Below, one piece after another: positions 7,679-8,806 of a DNA stretch of 8,806 nt (within the stretch, counting starts at the first letter, position 1; each line of letters opens with the position of its first letter). The position numbers and the translations under genes are program-made. Below the pieces are notes generated by a model, which was not told the origin of the DNA, ran no database searches, and saw only the letters and a program-made list of their open reading frames with translations. The DNA is from an uncultured Methylobacter sp. (GTDB taxonomy: Bacteria > Pseudomonadota > Gammaproteobacteria > Methylococcales > Methylomonadaceae): assembly GCA_903831545.1 (NCBI GenBank), contig CAIKYI010000730.1, positions 1 through 8,806 of the forward strand, read 5' to 3'.

Positions 7679-8606
7679 AACTTTTTACCTCCAAAGATTG
7701 AATATTCCCGGATTTATTAAGGCGCATACCAAGCTCGCTTTCAATAACGCCGATTTTTGTAGCAGGAACGGTCAACGATGCCGCACGTTCGGGGCTTACG
7801 GTAAAACACAGCTCATAATCATCCCCCGCAGTTAGCGGCATCGACCAATCACCGGTCTCCTTAATGTAAGTTAACACGGTTTTTGACAAGGGCAGCGCCT
7901 CCCAGTCAAGGCACCCACCCACCTGACTCTGCTGCAAAATATGCCCCAAATCACCAGCCAAACCATCCGATAAATCAATACAGGCACTGGCAAGACCAAG
8001 TAAGTCCTGTCCAGCTTGAATTTGCGGCTCGGGCTGATGAAATCGGCTTAATGCGGCAGCCGAATCGGCACACCGATACCCCTGTTGTATTTTTAATCCC
8101 AAGCCGGCATCACCCAAAAATCCGGTCATGTAGATAAAATCACCGGGCTTGGCGTTAGATCGTCTTAATGCCTGACCTTTTGGCACCAGACCCATGGCCT
8201 GAACGGTCAGCGTCAACGGCCCGGAGGTGGTATCGCCTCCAATCAGGTCAACTGAATGGCGCTCTGCCAGCTTTAAAAAACCTTGCGAAAACCCGGATAG
8301 CCACTGTTCATCAACTTCAGGCAAGGTTAAGGCCAGTGTCACCGACATAGGTTTGGCACCCATGCTGGCAAGATCACTTAAATTAACTGCCAGCAGTTTA
8401 TGACCGAGTAACTCAGGATCAGCCCCGGCAAAGAAATGCACGTTTTCCACCATGGTATCGGTGGTCACTGCCAGCTCATAACCTTCGGGAATAGACATCA
8501 ACGCACAATCATCACCTATGCCCAACAGCGTTGAGGCATTGGCGATCGATTGTTTGGTAAAGAAACGCTGGATTAAGGAAAATTCAGACAGAGGCATGAG
8601 GGGCAT
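7662..8606 (-). CDS. thiL: Thiamine-monophosphate kinase
   Basis: ThiL phosphorylates thiamine monophosphate to thiamine diphosphate using ATP and Mg2+ in the cytosol, the last step of cofactor synthesis. The 314-residue product (E. coli about 325) has the PurM/AIR-synthase-like fold motifs in order: LGIGDDCAL (28-36), TTDTMVENVHF (48-58), AVNLSDLASMGA (73-84), LIGGDTTSGP (121-130), RRSNAKPGDFIYMTG (148-162), IDLSDGLAGDLGHI (210-223) and GDDYELCFTV near the C-terminus. The acidic Mg-ATP-binding residues in these motifs (D32, D33, D50, D78, D125, D211, D214) are present. The start is uncertain between ATG 8606 and ATG 8597 (M4); neither has a strong ribosome site, and either leaves SEFSLIQRFF aligned with E. 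coli GEFSLIARYF. The 3' end carries the pgpA ribosome site and overlaps pgpA. A dispersed repeat begins at most 25 bases upstream, so its promoter must lie in or beyond that repeat. Confidence 0.96.
   Translation of the reverse strand: MPLMPLSEFSLIQRFFTKQSIANASTLLGIGDDCALMSIPEGYELAVTTDTMVENVHFFAGADPELLGHKLLAVNLSDLASMGAKPMSVTLALTLPEVDEQWLSGFSQGFLKLAERHSVDLIGGDTTSGPLTLTVQAMGLVPKGQALRRSNAKPGDFIYMTGFLGDAGLGLKIQQGYRCADSAAALSRFHQPEPQIQAGQDLLGLASACIDLSDGLAGDLGHILQQSQVGGCLDWEALPLSKTVLTYIKETGDWSMPLTAGDDYELCFTVSPERAASLTVPATKIGVIESELGMRLNKSGNIQSLEVKSFEHFS
7687..7692 (-). promoter_or_regulatory. Shine-Dalgarno of pgpA inside the end of thiL
   Basis: On the minus strand GGAGGT, a perfect anti-16S match, lies 8 bases before the TTG at 7678. 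It is embedded in thiL codons and is the strongest ribosome site on this strand, which decides the unusual TTG start. Confidence 0.75.
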
Positions 8607-8631
8607 AGATATCTTTACAAGTAAAAATCGA

Positions 8632-8806
8632 CGTCATTCCGGCAGGGAGAGCAAAGCGAGGGTTGGCCGGACTCGTTAGAGCGCATAGCGAATCTAGACT
8701 ACATGGATGTAAAAACACGACTAAATGTGTATTTATGACGACCAAAAGGAATGTAAATACTAAGGTTTGCCATCCATGGCATCTCGATCCCGGCACAAAT
8801 CTGTCA
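8632..8806. repeat. MITE-like palindromic repeat, copy 2 (expanded left arm, right end beyond window)
   Basis: The first 17 bases (8632-8648) match copy 1 exactly. Bases 8649-8690 then replace a 7-base segment of copy 1, making the left arm 35 bases longer. The core 8691-8795 aligns without gaps to 1117-1221 of copy 1 at 93 of 105 positions. After CCCGGCA the sequence diverges from copy 1, so the right arm is either altered or continues past the window edge. The orientation matches copy 1. It lies directly upstream of thiL. Confidence 0.8.

Noticed and set aside
8584..8796. Minus-strand 70-codon frame over repeat copy 2
   Set aside because: It is repeat-derived, starts with GTG near the window edge, overlaps the thiL start, and has no supporting domain.

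Overview
The window looks like chromosomal DNA from a gammaproteobacterium of roughly even base composition. The thiL-pgpA pair is collinear with the E. coli proteins through all key motifs. A sulfide:quinone reductase suggests a sulfide-exposed lifestyle. Dispersed repeats of the 'CGTCATTCCGGCAGGGATTGCCGGAAT' type would fit a methanotroph-like (Methylococcales) or sulfur-oxidising lineage, but that placement is inference.

Layout. (1) Bases 2-991, + strand: the C-terminal three quarters of an Aquifex-like sulfide:quinone oxidoreductase, with two in-frame stop codons (29-31 and 35-37) inside its conserved FAD-domain ATGPKL motif. (2) Bases 992-1293: a gap with a weak terminator candidate and a 147-bp hairpin-like, MITE-like repeat (copy 1). 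(3) Bases 1294-7020, + strand: a compact three-gene tripartite RND efflux operon (outer-membrane channel, membrane fusion protein, RND permease). The first two genes are 22 bases apart; the second and third overlap by ATGA. No regulator gene is visible. (4) Bases 7021-7171: a convergent intergenic region with nested inverted repeats. (5) Bases 7172-8606, - strand: thiL (thiamine-monophosphate kinase) followed by pgpA (phosphatidylglycerophosphatase A). They overlap by 17 bases, and pgpA has a TTG start behind a perfect Shine-Dalgarno. (6) Bases 8632-8806: a second copy of the repeat in the same orientation, with a 35-base expansion in its left arm, running into the window edge.

How the genes relate. 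The three efflux proteins would form one envelope-spanning pump driven by proton import through the permease; the substrate cannot be read from sequence. ThiL and PgpA are housekeeping enzymes for thiamine diphosphate and phosphatidylglycerol synthesis and are probably co-transcribed. SQR would feed electrons from sulfide into the quinone pool if the gene is functional.

I do not see an unmistakably new biological system. The most informative oddities are the doubly interrupted SQR and the repeat pair, whose homology seems to run into the annotated thiL start codon.
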